DNA from: Aminivibrio pyruvatiphilus
GTDB lineage: Bacteria; Synergistota; Synergistia; Synergistales; Aminobacteriaceae
Direction: 5' to 3'
Length of the DNA: 64,000 bases
Assembly: GCF_004366815.1 (NCBI RefSeq)
Contig: NZ_SORI01000014.1
Coordinates: 22,911 to 86,910 of the forward strand
How positions within the stretch are numbered: the stretch's first letter is position 1; the number at the start of each line of letters is the position of its first letter. The notes under the pieces are model-generated. The model did no database searches, was not told where the DNA came from, and saw only the letters and a list, made by a program, of their open reading frames with translations. Below, piece after piece: positions 17,457-26,779 of the stretch. The position numbers and the translations under genes were made by a program.

Positions 17457-18623
17457 TCACCGCCTTATCGCAGAAGTAAGATCAAAGGGTATGTTAAAAA
17501 AGTATTTCTGCTCAACAGTTTTCGTTGTTTTCAGGTATTCAATCATCAATCCGGCAGGGCTTCGAAGGTCAGATACTTTTGGTGCCGCCTTTCCACGGAA
17601 CAAGGCCTGATGTACTGCTGCTTCCACACCGTCCGTCTTACAGGGACAGTCAGCAACCAAGTCGTCACGAAGGCGCCCTTTCTGCCTTCTCCCGATATTC
17701 ACCGTCGGGACACCGAAGAGGGGCGCTTCCATGATGCCGCTCGAAGAATTGCCGATAACTGCGTCTGCTATCGAAAGCATACCCCAATACCGTCTCCTCC
17801 CAAGTGATTGTACAAATACCCGTTTTTCCGGAGCGAGGCTGCAGAATTCGATCATCCGCTCATTGATTATCCGTCCGTCCGTGTCGGCGTTGGCCCCGGT
17901 GAAGACCATAGTCGCCGACGGGAAGCGGTCCAGAGCCGAGAGGAGGCGTTTGATCTGCTCTTCTGCAGACAAAGGTGAGCGGGTTTCAGGGTGATAGGTT
18001 ACGACGAAGAGGGGTGATGAAAGGTGAATGCCGAGATGCTGCTCCAGTTCATTCCTGGTCGGCAGTTCAGTCTCCCTGATCCCGTCGAGGCACGCCGGGC
18101 CGACGACGAAGACCGAATCGGGAACCTCCCCCATCTGGATCACACGCCGCCGGTAATCTTCATGAGCTACGAAGTGGAGAGAACTCATCTTGGTGATGGC
18201 GTGACGGAAGGCGTCGTCGTAGGCGCCGAGGGTGATCTCGCCACCATGTATGTGGGCGACGGGTATCCCCGCAAGAACTGCTGCAGCAGCGGCACCGAGC
18301 ATCTCGTACCGGTCACCCAGAATGACCAGCATATCCGGCTTCAATTCATCAAGAGCGTCGGCAAAACCAATGATGCCGAGGCCGAGGGACTTGGTCACCG
18401 CAAGGGTTGAATCGCCGGAGAGCAGCATCTCCACCCGTTTGTGGATGGGAAAGCCGTCCTCCTCGATCTCCTTCCAGGTCAGGCCGAACTCGGGCGACAG
18501 ATGCGCCCCGGTGACGATAATCTGCAGCTCCAGGTCCGGATCGTCCAGAATTTTCTTCATCAGCGGGCTGAGAAGACCGTATTCAGCCCTTGTGGCGGTT
18601 ATGACGGCGATTTTCCGGGCCAT
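17457..18623 (-). CDS. legG: UDP/GDP-sugar hydrolysing 2-epimerase (NeuC/LegG family)
   Basis: Removes the nucleotide while inverting C2 to give a free diamino-mannose-type sugar for LegI. 388 residues: N-terminal TATRAEYGLL, AHIHGGEITLGAYDDAFRHAI with the catalytic GGE and His, YHPETRSPLSAEEQ, and GNSSSGIMEAPLFGVPTVNIG near the C terminus, all hallmarks of hydrolysing epimerases. ATG 18623 follows legC by four bases with AAGGTGAGG. Confidence 0.93.
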   Translation of the reverse strand: MARKIAVITATRAEYGLLSPLMKKILDDPDLELQIIVTGAHLSPEFGLTWKEIEEDGFPIHKRVEMLLSGDSTLAVTKSLGLGIIGFADALDELKPDMLVILGDRYEMLGAAAAAVLAGIPVAHIHGGEITLGAYDDAFRHAITKMSSLHFVAHEDYRRRVIQMGEVPDSVFVVGPACLDGIRETELPTRNELEQHLGIHLSSPLFVVTYHPETRSPLSAEEQIKRLLSALDRFPSATMVFTGANADTDGRIINERMIEFCSLAPEKRVFVQSLGRRRYWGMLSIADAVIGNSSSGIMEAPLFGVPTVNIGRRQKGRLRDDLVADCPCKTDGVEAAVHQALFRGKAAPKVSDLRSPAGLMIEYLKTTKTVEQKYFFNIPFDLTSAIRR

Positions 18624-18627
18624 TGCC

Positions 18628-19731
18628 TCACCTTCTCATGGAATGGACGGCATCACGGATAATCTCCGCCGCCCGAAGGGTGGATTCTTCATCGTTGACC
18701 GTGGAAGCGGGAAGGTTGATGCCCTGTTCGAAGATACGTTCGGCCTCAGGATAGGAAAACCTGCAGCAGTCTCTCAGGTAAGGGTACGTATGCAGGGGAG
18801 AAAAGAGCCTCCGGGTGGGAACCCCTTTTTCCCGAAGTTTTTCCTGAAGCTCCGCAATGACGCCGCCGGAAAGGGTGAATGACGGAAGCCACCAGGCACT
18901 CTGCGCTCCCGGAAGCTCTTTCTGGAATTCCACCTCCGGAAGGCCGGCAAGGACTTCCCGGTAGATCCGGGCAAAGGTCCGCTTCTTTTCCAGGAAAAGG
19001 TCGATGCGCTCCATCTGGGCGAGGCCGAGGGCGGCCTCGAGGTTCGTCATCCGGTAGTTGTACCCCATTTCAGGGTGAAAATATCCCTTTGACGCATCCC
19101 GTGCCTGGTTGACGAGAAAGCGGATATGGTTGATCCGCTCCCTGTCACGGGCAACGACCATACCTCCCCCGCCGGTAGTGATAAGCTTGTTTCCGTTGAA
19201 GCTGAAACAGCCGAAATTCCCCAGGGTTCCGGAGGGTTTGCCTTTCCACGTTCCTCCCAGGCTCTCGGTGGCGTCTTCGATGATGACGAGTCCCCGCTCT
19301 TCCGCAATCCTTCCCAGTTTGTCCATATCGCAGAGGTTGCCGTAGAGGTGGACGGGCAGAATCGCCCGGGTTCTGGGCGTAACAGCCGCTTCCGTCAGTC
19401 CGGGGTCAAGGGTCCAGGTTTCGGGGTCCACGTCAACAAGCACAGGAGTTGCCCCGGTGTACAGGACCGGGTTGACCGAAGCTGCAAAGGAAAAGGCGGG
19501 CACGATGACCTCGTCCCCTGGTCCCACCCCTGCCTCGGCGAGGGCGATGTGAAGGGCTGCTGTACCGCTCTGGACCGAGACGCATTCCTCCGTCCCGAGG
19601 TACCGGGCAAACCGCTGCTCGAACTCCGGCACAAAGGGGCCTGCGGTGGAAACATAGGTTGAATCCACGCACTCCATGAGCTTTGCCTTTTCCGCCCCTC
19701 CGAGGTTCGGTGCATCAAGAAGCAGGAACAT
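18628..19731 (-). CDS. legC: DegT/DnrJ/EryC1 aminotransferase (LegC-like)
   Basis: PLP enzyme that aminates C4 of the 4-keto sugar made by LegB. 367 residues; SGTAALHIALAEAG binds PLP phosphate, IEDATESLGG carries the PLP-contacting Asp, and Lys182 in SFNGNKLITTGGGG forms the Schiff base. The ATESLG and FNGNK variants are like LegC relatives. ATG 19731 is chosen because GAAGG lies about eight bases upstream; GTG 19740 would overlap the ribosome site. It follows legB by 12 bases. Confidence 0.92.
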   Translation of the reverse strand: MFLLLDAPNLGGAEKAKLMECVDSTYVSTAGPFVPEFEQRFARYLGTEECVSVQSGTAALHIALAEAGVGPGDEVIVPAFSFAASVNPVLYTGATPVLVDVDPETWTLDPGLTEAAVTPRTRAILPVHLYGNLCDMDKLGRIAEERGLVIIEDATESLGGTWKGKPSGTLGNFGCFSFNGNKLITTGGGGMVVARDRERINHIRFLVNQARDASKGYFHPEMGYNYRMTNLEAALGLAQMERIDLFLEKKRTFARIYREVLAGLPEVEFQKELPGAQSAWWLPSFTLSGGVIAELQEKLREKGVPTRRLFSPLHTYPYLRDCCRFSYPEAERIFEQGINLPASTVNDEESTLRAAEIIRDAVHSMRR

Positions 19732-19743
19732 GTCGTTCACCTT

Positions 19744-20715
19744 CTATACGTTATAGATGCCGCTCTTGTAGAGCGCCCTGCGGTCATTCATCCATTCGAT
19801 GGTTCGCTTCAGGCCTTCCTCGAGGGAAACAACGGCCTTCCACCCTGTGAGGGCGTTCATCTTCGACGGATTTGAAAGCAGCCGCTCCACCTCGCTCTTC
19901 TCAGGGCGGACCCGCTGTTCATCGGATGTTATACGGAAATGCTTTCCCAGAATTTTCCCGATGAGCAGGGCGAGGTCTCCCATGGAAACTTCCGTGCCCG
20001 TGCCCAGGTTCAGTACCTCGCCCACGGCGCCGGGAGCTTCCGATGCGGCCAGGAATCCCCGGACCGTATCGTCCACGAAGGTCAGGTCCCGGGTTGGGGA
20101 AAGGTTCCCCAGGGAGATTTCCTCTTTTCCGTCAAGGAGCTGGCTGATGATGGTGGGGATGATAGCCCGCGCCGACTGCCTTGGGCCGTAGGTGTTGAAG
20201 GGCCGGACCACCGTCACGGGAAGGCCGAAGGAGCGACAATAGGAGAGGGCGAGATAATCCGCCGAGGCCTTGGTGGCTGAATAGGGAGACTGGGGGGTTA
20301 TGGGATGTCCTTCGTCGATGGGGACATATCGGGCCGTTCCGTAGACCTCACTTGTGGAGGTGTGGATCACCCGCTCAACTCCGCACTCCCGGGCGGCCTG
20401 GAGGACGTTGTAGGTCCCCTCCACGTTGGTCTTCACATAGGCCAGGGGAGAAACATAGGAATAGGGGATGCCTATGAGGGCCGCTAGGTGAAAGACCCTT
20501 TCACAGCCATGAACGGCCTGCCGAACGAGGTCGAAATCACGGATATCTCCCGAAAGGATTTCCATTTCTTTGGCGTATTCGGCCCCCTCGAGCCATCCCC
20601 AGGAATTTTTCGAGTTGTACCGCAGAAAGGCCCGAACTTCGTGGCCCTGCTCGGCCAGTTTTTCTGCCAGGCGAGATCCGATGAATCCCCCCGCTCCTGT
20701 GACACATATCTTCAT
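19744..20715 (-). CDS. legB: NAD-dependent sugar-nucleotide 4,6-dehydratase (LegB-like)
   Basis: First gene of the operon and first committed step: forms the 4-keto-6-deoxy sugar nucleotide. Extended SDR of 323 residues with TGAGGFIGSRL (NAD binding), THR-type active site read as TSEVYG (from residue 121), Tyr145 and Lys149 in PYSATK. ATG 20715 has GGGGGAAG five bases upstream; the longer open frame upstream has no homology. The flaG terminator lies 68 bases upstream, so a promoter should be within that gap, but I could not recognise a convincing one. Confidence 0.93.
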   Translation of the reverse strand: MKICVTGAGGFIGSRLAEKLAEQGHEVRAFLRYNSKNSWGWLEGAEYAKEMEILSGDIRDFDLVRQAVHGCERVFHLAALIGIPYSYVSPLAYVKTNVEGTYNVLQAARECGVERVIHTSTSEVYGTARYVPIDEGHPITPQSPYSATKASADYLALSYCRSFGLPVTVVRPFNTYGPRQSARAIIPTIISQLLDGKEEISLGNLSPTRDLTFVDDTVRGFLAASEAPGAVGEVLNLGTGTEVSMGDLALLIGKILGKHFRITSDEQRVRPEKSEVERLLSNPSKMNALTGWKAVVSLEEGLKRTIEWMNDRRALYKSGIYNV

Positions 20716-20782
20716 GCGGCTTCCCCCATAATGGACTGTTCCGGAAAATTTTAATCCCTTTCCAGTATCGTCCGTTTGAGGG

Positions 20783-20818
20783 AAAAAATAAAGAGGCGGC
20801 CGCTTCTGCGGGCGCCTC
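20783..20818 (-). terminator. Rho-independent terminator after flaG
   Basis: GAGGCG-C-CCGC, loop AGAA, GCGG-C-CGCCTC (20793-20818), one internal mismatch, then TTTATTTTTT on the minus strand. It separates flaG from the sugar operon. Confidence 0.85.
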
Positions 20819-20837
20819 GGGCAGTACATCGCAAATA

Positions 20838-21191
20838 TCAGGCATTCACATCGAGAAGGGCGCCGAAAAGCTCCCTGATATTCTCCATGAAACGGACCAC
20901 TTCGTCGGGCGGAATCTTCCGGACCACTTCGTCCTTCGAGGTATCGATGACCGACACCTGGTAGACATCCGCCTCCTTCTTGTACTCGTACTTCAGGCTC
21001 CGGTCGAAGGCCACCGCCAGCTTGTTTGCCTGGTCCACGGCGTCCTGCACCTGCTTTTCCGATACCGGTCTGACCGGAGGTTCCGCAGTCTTTTTCAGCG
21101 GAGGAACTTCGGAAACTTTACCAACAGCCCCGCCGCCGGTCGGAACCTTGTCCGGTGAAACCTGTGAAACAGCTGAACGAAGTATTTCCAT
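20838..21191 (-). CDS. flaG: FlaG family protein
   Basis: 117 residues. The C-terminal half (from about residue 50) matches FlaG: KLAVAFDRSLKYEY, then VIDTSKDEVVRKIPPDEV and a helical end. FlaG affects filament length in several bacteria. It follows flagellin, the usual place, but is separated from it by a strong terminator, so its expression would be lower than flagellin or have another promoter. GGGAGG stands eight bases before the ATG. The first 45 residues are a Pro/Lys-rich, poorly conserved linker. Confidence 0.9.
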   Translation of the reverse strand: MEILRSAVSQVSPDKVPTGGGAVGKVSEVPPLKKTAEPPVRPVSEKQVQDAVDQANKLAVAFDRSLKYEYKKEADVYQVSVIDTSKDEVVRKIPPDEVVRFMENIRELFGALLDVNA

Positions 21192-21214
21192 TATTGCACC
21201 TCCCTGTCTCTAGT

Positions 21215-21245
21215 AAAAAGAGGGGAGAAAATCTCCCCTCTTTTT
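21215..21245 (-). terminator. Perfect 14-bp-stem terminator after flagellin
   Basis: AAAAAGAGGGGAGA and its exact reverse complement enclose a three-base loop. Because both flanks are A/T runs it can work in both directions; on the minus strand it ends flagellin transcription 19 bases past the stop. Confidence 0.88.
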
Positions 21246-21263
21246 CTGAAGCGTGCTAGAGAT

Positions 21264-23594
21264 TTACCGGAGGAGCTGCAGCACGTTCTGGGGAAGCTGG
21301 TTCGCCTGGGCAAGCATGGAGTTGCCGGCCTGCATCAGGATGTTCAGCTTCGTGAAGTTCATCATTTCCTTCGCCATGTCGAGGTCGCGGATGCGGCTCT
21401 CGGCTGCCTGGAGGTTCGTGCCGGCTACGGTCAGGTTGTTGATGGTGTGCTCCAGCCTGTTCTGGTAGGCGCCGAGCTTTGCCCTCTGGCCGGAGACCCG
21501 GTCGATGGCGCTGTCGATGACGGTGATGGAGCGGGCTGCGGACTCGCGGTCGGTGACAAGCACGTTGTTGATGCCAAGAGCCTTGGCACTCATGTCGCCG
21601 ATATCGATGCCCATGTCTTCCTTCTCATTGGCGCCGATCTGGAAGACGGTGGTGTTGTCCGCAAGGTGAAGGACTGTCTCGTAAATGCCGGAATCCCGTG
21701 TAAGCCTGAAGCCCTTGGCGCTCTCGGACCACTCCAGCTTGGTGTTGGCCATGGCGTCGAACTCCACGTCCACATTCTTGTGGACCACTCCGTAGAGCAT
21801 GTTGCCGGTGACCTTCACGTTGGAGGCGACAGTGGCCCCGCTGTGGGCATCGTTGATGCTCACCCGGTACTGACTCTCCCTGGAGTTTTGGATCACGTTG
21901 AGGCTGAGGGCCTTGATGATGTCCTCGTCGCCAGCGAAATTCAGCTCGCCCGCCTTGCCGGCGATGGCGGAACGGATAACGAATGTGCCTTCCACGGATT
22001 CAGGGGTATTGAAAGTTGACGTTTCTATAAAGTCCACGAAGCGATCGGTGTGGCTGTCGAGGTACTGGGCCTGACCGAGACCAAAGGCGACTGCGCTGTT
22101 GAGTTTGAACTCGATGTCCCGAAGGGTGTCGGTGGAGTTCAGAGTAACAACTGCCTGCTTCCCGTCTCCCTGGGTGATGGTGATGTTCTGGGGGTCTTCG
22201 ATCATGAACCTGCCGTTGGCATCCCAGAACTTGTCAAGGTCGCGGAGCTGCACGTCTCCCTTGGCAACCTGGCCTACGTAGGCGGCCTCAAAACCAGCGA
22301 GGAAGGCAGCGGCAGCGGTGTAATTATTATTGAACTGAAGGACAATGTCTGACTCGTAGAGAGTACCATTCGCCGTGTTCAGGTAGAAGTTTCGGAAGTG
22401 AACATCGTTTCCAGCCACAGCAGATGATTCAAGGTTGAAGGTTCTGTTTTTTAGATCTGTCGCAGCGGTGGTCCCCCATTGCCCAAACCATTCGGGATTT
22501 GTCTTCCCGGAGATGACCACTGCCGCAGTTGGGGCAGAAGTTGCACCTGTACCAACAAAGCCCAGAACAATCTTATGACCAATTTCGTAGTCTTGCGCTC
22601 CGTTGGCTCCAGCAACGGCGATGGCCATAGTGCTGGTTCCGATGCCCAGAGAGGAAAGAGATGCTCCCGCCGAACCAACCAGAAGGTTGTCATTCACTTT
22701 AGTATCCACTGTGCCGTCTGAATTTAGAATATTGCTCGTTGCTCTGAAGGTGACTATGTTGGTGGCGGTATTAACGGCAACAACTTCCAAAAAGATTGAC
22801 GCTCCTCCAACCGCTACAGAAGACCCCGCAGCGTCAAGAGTCAAAGCTGCTGTAGTGCCAAACTGCTGCTGAGCCGACAAAACCTGGCCAATTACTTCCC
22901 CAGTACGTATAATATTGTAAGTTCCTGCAGGAAGACTATCCACCCGGACACTCTGGATTCCGGCTTCCTCATTCTTCGAAACGTTCATGATCACGTTCTC
23001 GTGCTTGATCTTGAAGATGTCACTCTTCTGGATTGCGGCTTCGCCGGGGTCGGCAATGATGCTGATCTTGAAGTTTCCTTCCGCAGCGGACTTCTGGCCG
23101 AACTGGTCTACCTGGCGCAGAGCGCCCCGGACAAGGGCTTTAGTCTCGAGTTTATCTGCGGACCAGAGCACAGAAGCGCTGCCGTCAAGCAGCTTCTTTT
23201 TGTTGAACTGGGTGGTGGTGGCGATCCTGGTGACTTCTTCCTTCAGCTGGTCCACTTCGAGCTGGATGTAGCTCCGGTCCTGACTGGTGAGGGTGTCGTT
23301 GGCAGCCTGGACTGAAAGCTCGCGCATGCGCTGGAGGATGGAGTGGGTCTCGTTCAGCGCGCCTTCGGCCGTCTGGATCATGGAGATGCCGTCCTGGCTG
23401 TTCCGCACGGCCTGATCGAGGCCGCGGACCTGGGCGCGCATCTTCTCGCTGATGGCGAGGCCTGCGGCGTCGTCAGCAGCGCTGTTGATCCGAAGACCGG
23501 TGGAAAGCTTCTCAATGGACTTCTGAAGGGAAGCGTTGGTAGAAGAAACGGAATTATAGGCGAAAAGCGCAGGGATGTTGTGGTAAATTCTCAT
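21264..23594 (-). CDS. fliC: Flagellin, large form (776 aa)
   Basis: Filament subunit. Conserved D0/D1 at the N terminus (residues 1 to about 140, starting [14 protein letters not shown] and with the TLR5-type stretch [14 protein letters not shown]) and the C terminus (about 687-776, ending [10 protein letters not shown]). Between them are some 540 residues of variable domains, far more than in B. subtilis Hag; one part ([31 protein letters not shown]) resembles a flagellin hook-IN module. The 22450-22960 stretch looks A/T-richer than the ends. No Cys is evident. Ser/Thr-rich surface domains beside a Maf gene suggest glycosylation. AAGGAGG precedes ATG 23594. Confidence 0.96.
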   Translation of the reverse strand: MRIYHNIPALFAYNSVSSTNASLQKSIEKLSTGLRINSAADDAAGLAISEKMRAQVRGLDQAVRNSQDGISMIQTAEGALNETHSILQRMRELSVQAANDTLTSQDRSYIQLEVDQLKEEVTRIATTTQFNKKKLLDGSASVLWSADKLETKALVRGALRQVDQFGQKSAAEGNFKISIIADPGEAAIQKSDIFKIKHENVIMNVSKNEEAGIQSVRVDSLPAGTYNIIRTGEVIGQVLSAQQQFGTTAALTLDAAGSSVAVGGASIFLEVVAVNTATNIVTFRATSNILNSDGTVDTKVNDNLLVGSAGASLSSLGIGTSTMAIAVAGANGAQDYEIGHKIVLGFVGTGATSAPTAAVVISGKTNPEWFGQWGTTAATDLKNRTFNLESSAVAGNDVHFRNFYLNTANGTLYESDIVLQFNNNYTAAAAFLAGFEAAYVGQVAKGDVQLRDLDKFWDANGRFMIEDPQNITITQGDGKQAVVTLNSTDTLRDIEFKLNSAVAFGLGQAQYLDSHTDRFVDFIETSTFNTPESVEGTFVIRSAIAGKAGELNFAGDEDIIKALSLNVIQNSRESQYRVSINDAHSGATVASNVKVTGNMLYGVVHKNVDVEFDAMANTKLEWSESAKGFRLTRDSGIYETVLHLADNTTVFQIGANEKEDMGIDIGDMSAKALGINNVLVTDRESAARSITVIDSAIDRVSGQRAKLGAYQNRLEHTINNLTVAGTNLQAAESRIRDLDMAKEMMNFTKLNILMQAGNSMLAQANQLPQNVLQLLR

Positions 23595-23602
23595 ATTTGT
23601 GA

Positions 23603-23641
23603 CCTCCTTGTGTGTTCCTCAGGACAGCATCCTTACTGTCC
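23603..23641 (-). promoter_or_regulatory. Flagellin mRNA leader with likely CsrA sites
   Basis: A hairpin GGACAG / CTGTCC (23622-23641) presents TAAGGATG in its loop, and the Shine-Dalgarno AAGGAGG (23603-23609) has a second AxGGA-type site; a third GGA lies between. This copies the two-site layout of the Bacillus hag leader, where CsrA blocks translation. FliW and csrA are about 3 kb upstream. Confidence 0.65.
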
Positions 23642-23736
23642 ATTTGAAATGATGGTACGTTCCTTACTTATCTCTTTTGGATCTCATCCGTTCATTGGTT
23701 ATCCATTTCTGCCCCCCTTCTGTATCATTTTTTTGA

Positions 23737-23764
23737 TTATCGGCCATCAAACTCATTTCCTAAA
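23737..23764 (-). promoter_or_regulatory. Candidate sigma-28 promoter of flagellin
   Basis: Perfect sigma-28 -10 element GCCGATAA (23737-23744). The -35 region reads TTTAGGAA and matches the TAAA consensus poorly. It would give a leader of about 135 bases. Confidence 0.6.
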
Positions 23765-23797
23765 GCTTTTTGGTCAGAGAAAAAAGCGAACTGGGTT

Positions 23798-26521
23798 TTA
23801 GGTTTCTGGCGATTGTTCATCTTGAACATAACCTACCTCAATCCCACGTTCCCGCAGATAACTGGCCCACCCGGTCGGCCAAAGAAAACCCAAGGAGGCA
23901 AGTAGATTTTGTTTATCGAGTAAAAAGGCTAACGCATCACTACATGCTTGATCAACTGCCGTATCAACTGCCCCCCTGCAATCAAGGGCTGTTTTCGCCA
24001 ACCATTGCATGTACGGAAAAACCTGATTGGGAATTTTCTCCAGGAATTCTCCCATCTTCATCACCCAAGCAAAGGTCTCAGGAAGATTTTGAGAAGCGAG
24101 AGCTTTTTGGGCTCGATTTCGGTAAGACAACAGTGTCCTTTCTTCACAGGAAGGCAGGATACGAAACAGCCCGTCCATAAAGTCTCTTTGCATATCAAGC
24201 AAGCGACTCTTCTCCAGTTCAACCTGTTGAACCATTTCGGGGGCACGCTCAGGGATATTTTGCAAAAGGGAAAGGGCAAATTCAAAGCGAGGTTCTCGAA
24301 TCAAATCGTGAACCGATTCCATTTTTGCCCAGTCAAACAGAAATTGCACCACGGTATCCGCCACCGCTTCTTTTCCTTCAAGCATTGCGTATGCACGTTG
24401 CATAAATCGACACGCTTCAAAAGGCCTTCCCTGAAGAATAAGGAAACGGGCCAGATTCCACAAATCCTGAGGCGCAACGTCTTCATGACGAATCATGTCT
24501 ACACGATTTAGAAGATATGACAGGGCAATTCCCTTCTCGAAAAGCATATTCTGCGGTCCATTGCCCTCAAAGAATCCTGCAAGAACAGAAGGGATCTCTC
24601 TTACCACCTCGTTTTCGTTTAAGGACGAGTAGGACTCCAAAACAGACCAAATCCGGGGATTACACACAGTCTCCATGTACGACAACCATTGCCTGAGAAA
24701 ACGTACGTTGACCCTGTGGGAAGCAATGATCCCCCGATGCACTTCTTCCCAATCCCTGATTTGTTCCATTGTGTCCAGGAAACGGTTCTTTGCCAGCGAT
24801 GAGCCTGCAATATGGGTGTAGCTTTGCCCGATAAAGGCAAGAGCCTTATGGGATGCATGAATTTGATCCAAAAGAGTGGCGGCTTTTATTGCATGATTTC
24901 TACGACGATCCGGCAACAGGGCAGGAGCAACGGCACGATCAACTTCTTTTTCCATTTCTTCAATAAGGCCATCGCATAGAGACAAGCCGGCCTTAGCCAC
25001 ATCCAGTCTCCCTGCAAGTTCTTTTTGATATTCCACAAAGTTGCCTTTGGAAGCAGACTGTAATTGAATTCTGCCGGAAAGAGGGGGAACGGATTCCTCC
25101 GTTCTCTGTTCCTCCAGGAAACGGGAAAGGGGGAGAGCCGTAGTTCCTGTTATGGACGCTCCCGCCTCCGAGCATTGAAACACTCTCCCTTCTTCCACAT
25201 GATCCAGAAAACGCTCAAAAATCTGCAAATAATAAAACCACATCTGGTGAGTCTTTACTAGACCGCCATTGACTCCCGGGATTTCCCGCTTTATTAACGC
25301 TCGTTCTCGAGCAATTCCCTCCGGAGTTGCAGAAGCGGCATCTTCAATATGGGTAGTCTCTCCATCCTCGGCAAAGGCCAAATCCTGTCCGATGAGGGCA
25401 ACAGCCGGCGCGCCCAACACCAGTGCGACATTCATGGCCATATGGGCAACGCACATTCCGGAGAGGAGAAGATTCATTCCCAGAACCTCATGAACGAGCC
25501 ATCTGTCTGCCGGACTGTCCATCTTGCCAACGACAAAAACAGGTCCCGGCCACCTTCCCGCGGTCTGAGGCTCACTGACGGACTGACTTACCAGCAGAAT
25601 ATCCCGGCATTCGTCATAAAACTCCTCAAGAACATTCGGAACCCAGACGTCATACATGAGATTGCGTTCTATCGTTACGACAATATGCGGACGAATTCCT
25701 CTCCTGAGGAGAGAGATCAGGGACGAATCGCAGGATACGATGAGGAATTGATCTTCTTTTCCTTTCAGCAGATCAACATTCTTTTTTAAGGAAGGACCAG
25801 AAGCTACACAGATTGCAGGGCGTCCGCCAAAGGCTTCCTTCAAATTTGAGAAAGAAGGCCCTCTGAGTATCCACGGAGTATTAAGCGCACCATGCCGGAT
25901 CCCAAGCAAGGTGTCTTCCGGAGAATTCCCCAATTGTTCTGCATAATATCTGATGCTCTCCCAAAACGATTTAAAAAGTCTTGAACGGCTATTTTCCTGA
26001 TCCTTTTCAAGCAACCCGCGATGGTTGATTTCCCTGGACTGTAAAAGCGGAAAAATGCCGATCGGAGTAACATTATGAAACATGGCCTCATCAATGAGGG
26101 ATCTCTCATCATAGGCGATAAAGCTAATTCGCGCAGACTGGGGAGCAGCGTGAAAAACAGAGGTCACTGATAGAGTCAAAAGAAGAAGGCGTACATCCGG
26201 TTCCAGAACGACAATTGAAAGGGCGTCCTTTGCGATACCCCGCAATACGTGAAAAAGGTACGGGGGATATCCAATACCCTGCACAAGATAACAGTAGGAA
26301 TCGTCCTCAGTTTTATTTCTGGATGGAAGAACCGGTGTAGTATCGAAAAAAGGAGCGTCCTCCTCCACTTTCACCCATCGTCCTGAAGATGTTTCCCGAA
26401 CTTCCGCTAAGGGGAGCCGGTCAATGGAATCCAGTTCCTGCCGGAGGCGGGCGGCGAGCTTCGGCTGGGATTTCTCCAGGGTCCGGAGATTCTGTTCCAG
26501 GAGTGCGGGGATGTCTTTCAT
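23798..26521 (-). CDS. maf: Maf/DUF115 motility-associated glycosyltransferase
   Basis: 907 residues. The DUF115 (MAF_flag10) core lies at about 234-400: RPAICVASGPSLKKNVDLL, DSSLISLLRRGIRPHIVV and GAPAVALIGQDLAF. Long N- and C-terminal helical parts are family-like. Maf proteins transfer CMP-activated pseudaminic or legionaminic acid to Ser/Thr of flagellin in the cytoplasm before export. Position between csrA and flagellin, with the sugar operon just downstream, makes it the likely enzyme here. ATG 26521 overlaps the csrA stop by four bases (ATGA). Looks A/T-richer than fliW and csrA. Confidence 0.92.
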   Translation of the reverse strand: MKDIPALLEQNLRTLEKSQPKLAARLRQELDSIDRLPLAEVRETSSGRWVKVEEDAPFFDTTPVLPSRNKTEDDSYCYLVQGIGYPPYLFHVLRGIAKDALSIVVLEPDVRLLLLTLSVTSVFHAAPQSARISFIAYDERSLIDEAMFHNVTPIGIFPLLQSREINHRGLLEKDQENSRSRLFKSFWESIRYYAEQLGNSPEDTLLGIRHGALNTPWILRGPSFSNLKEAFGGRPAICVASGPSLKKNVDLLKGKEDQFLIVSCDSSLISLLRRGIRPHIVVTIERNLMYDVWVPNVLEEFYDECRDILLVSQSVSEPQTAGRWPGPVFVVGKMDSPADRWLVHEVLGMNLLLSGMCVAHMAMNVALVLGAPAVALIGQDLAFAEDGETTHIEDAASATPEGIARERALIKREIPGVNGGLVKTHQMWFYYLQIFERFLDHVEEGRVFQCSEAGASITGTTALPLSRFLEEQRTEESVPPLSGRIQLQSASKGNFVEYQKELAGRLDVAKAGLSLCDGLIEEMEKEVDRAVAPALLPDRRRNHAIKAATLLDQIHASHKALAFIGQSYTHIAGSSLAKNRFLDTMEQIRDWEEVHRGIIASHRVNVRFLRQWLSYMETVCNPRIWSVLESYSSLNENEVVREIPSVLAGFFEGNGPQNMLFEKGIALSYLLNRVDMIRHEDVAPQDLWNLARFLILQGRPFEACRFMQRAYAMLEGKEAVADTVVQFLFDWAKMESVHDLIREPRFEFALSLLQNIPERAPEMVQQVELEKSRLLDMQRDFMDGLFRILPSCEERTLLSYRNRAQKALASQNLPETFAWVMKMGEFLEKIPNQVFPYMQWLAKTALDCRGAVDTAVDQACSDALAFLLDKQNLLASLGFLWPTGWASYLRERGIEVGYVQDEQSPET

Positions 26522-26775
26522 TTCGGGTCTCCTCCGTTTGAATCGTCCTCCCTGCGGAGGAGGGTTTTGAGCACGTCCATGGCTTGGGGGGCCGCCTTGA
26601 CCGATTCGAGATTCGTTTTGGCTACCTCGGCAAGGAGTTCCATACGGAAGACGGGCACGTTCCGGGGGGCGTTGATGCCGATGCGCACCGTGTCTCCCCG
26701 GACTTCGATGACGGATATTTCGATGTCGTCCCCTATGCGGATGGCCTCGCCGGGCTTGCGGCTGAGCACAAGCAT
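26518..26775 (-). CDS. csrA: Translational regulator CsrA
   Basis: RNA-binding dimer that blocks ribosome access at GGA motifs. 85 residues, starting MLVLSRKPGEAIRIGDDIEI and with the RNA-binding NAPRNVPVFR segment. The C-terminal extension beyond residue 60 is longer than in E. coli CsrA and is like the Bacillus-type proteins that bind FliW. It starts four bases after fliW and overlaps maf, so all three are on one transcript. GGGAG lies eight bases upstream. Confidence 0.97.
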   Translation of the reverse strand: MLVLSRKPGEAIRIGDDIEISVIEVRGDTVRIGINAPRNVPVFRMELLAEVAKTNLESVKAAPQAMDVLKTLLRREDDSNGGDPK

Positions 26776-26779
26776 GATG

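Noticed and set aside
17457..19731. Pseudaminic acid (Pse) or plain sialic acid pathway
   Set aside because: A hydrolysing 2-epimerase of NeuC/LegG type plus 4,6-dehydratase and LegC-type aminotransferase fits legionaminic acid; Pse would need PseB, PseC and a PseG-type hydrolase, which are not seen. Not fully excluded without alignment.
20716..20782. Sigma-28 promoter before legB
   Set aside because: GACGATAC matches the -10 at six of eight bases, but the -35 position falls in the flaG terminator T run.
23798..23850. Terminator between maf and flagellin
   Set aside because: A T run (CGCTTTTTTCTC) is present past the maf stop but no stem precedes it.
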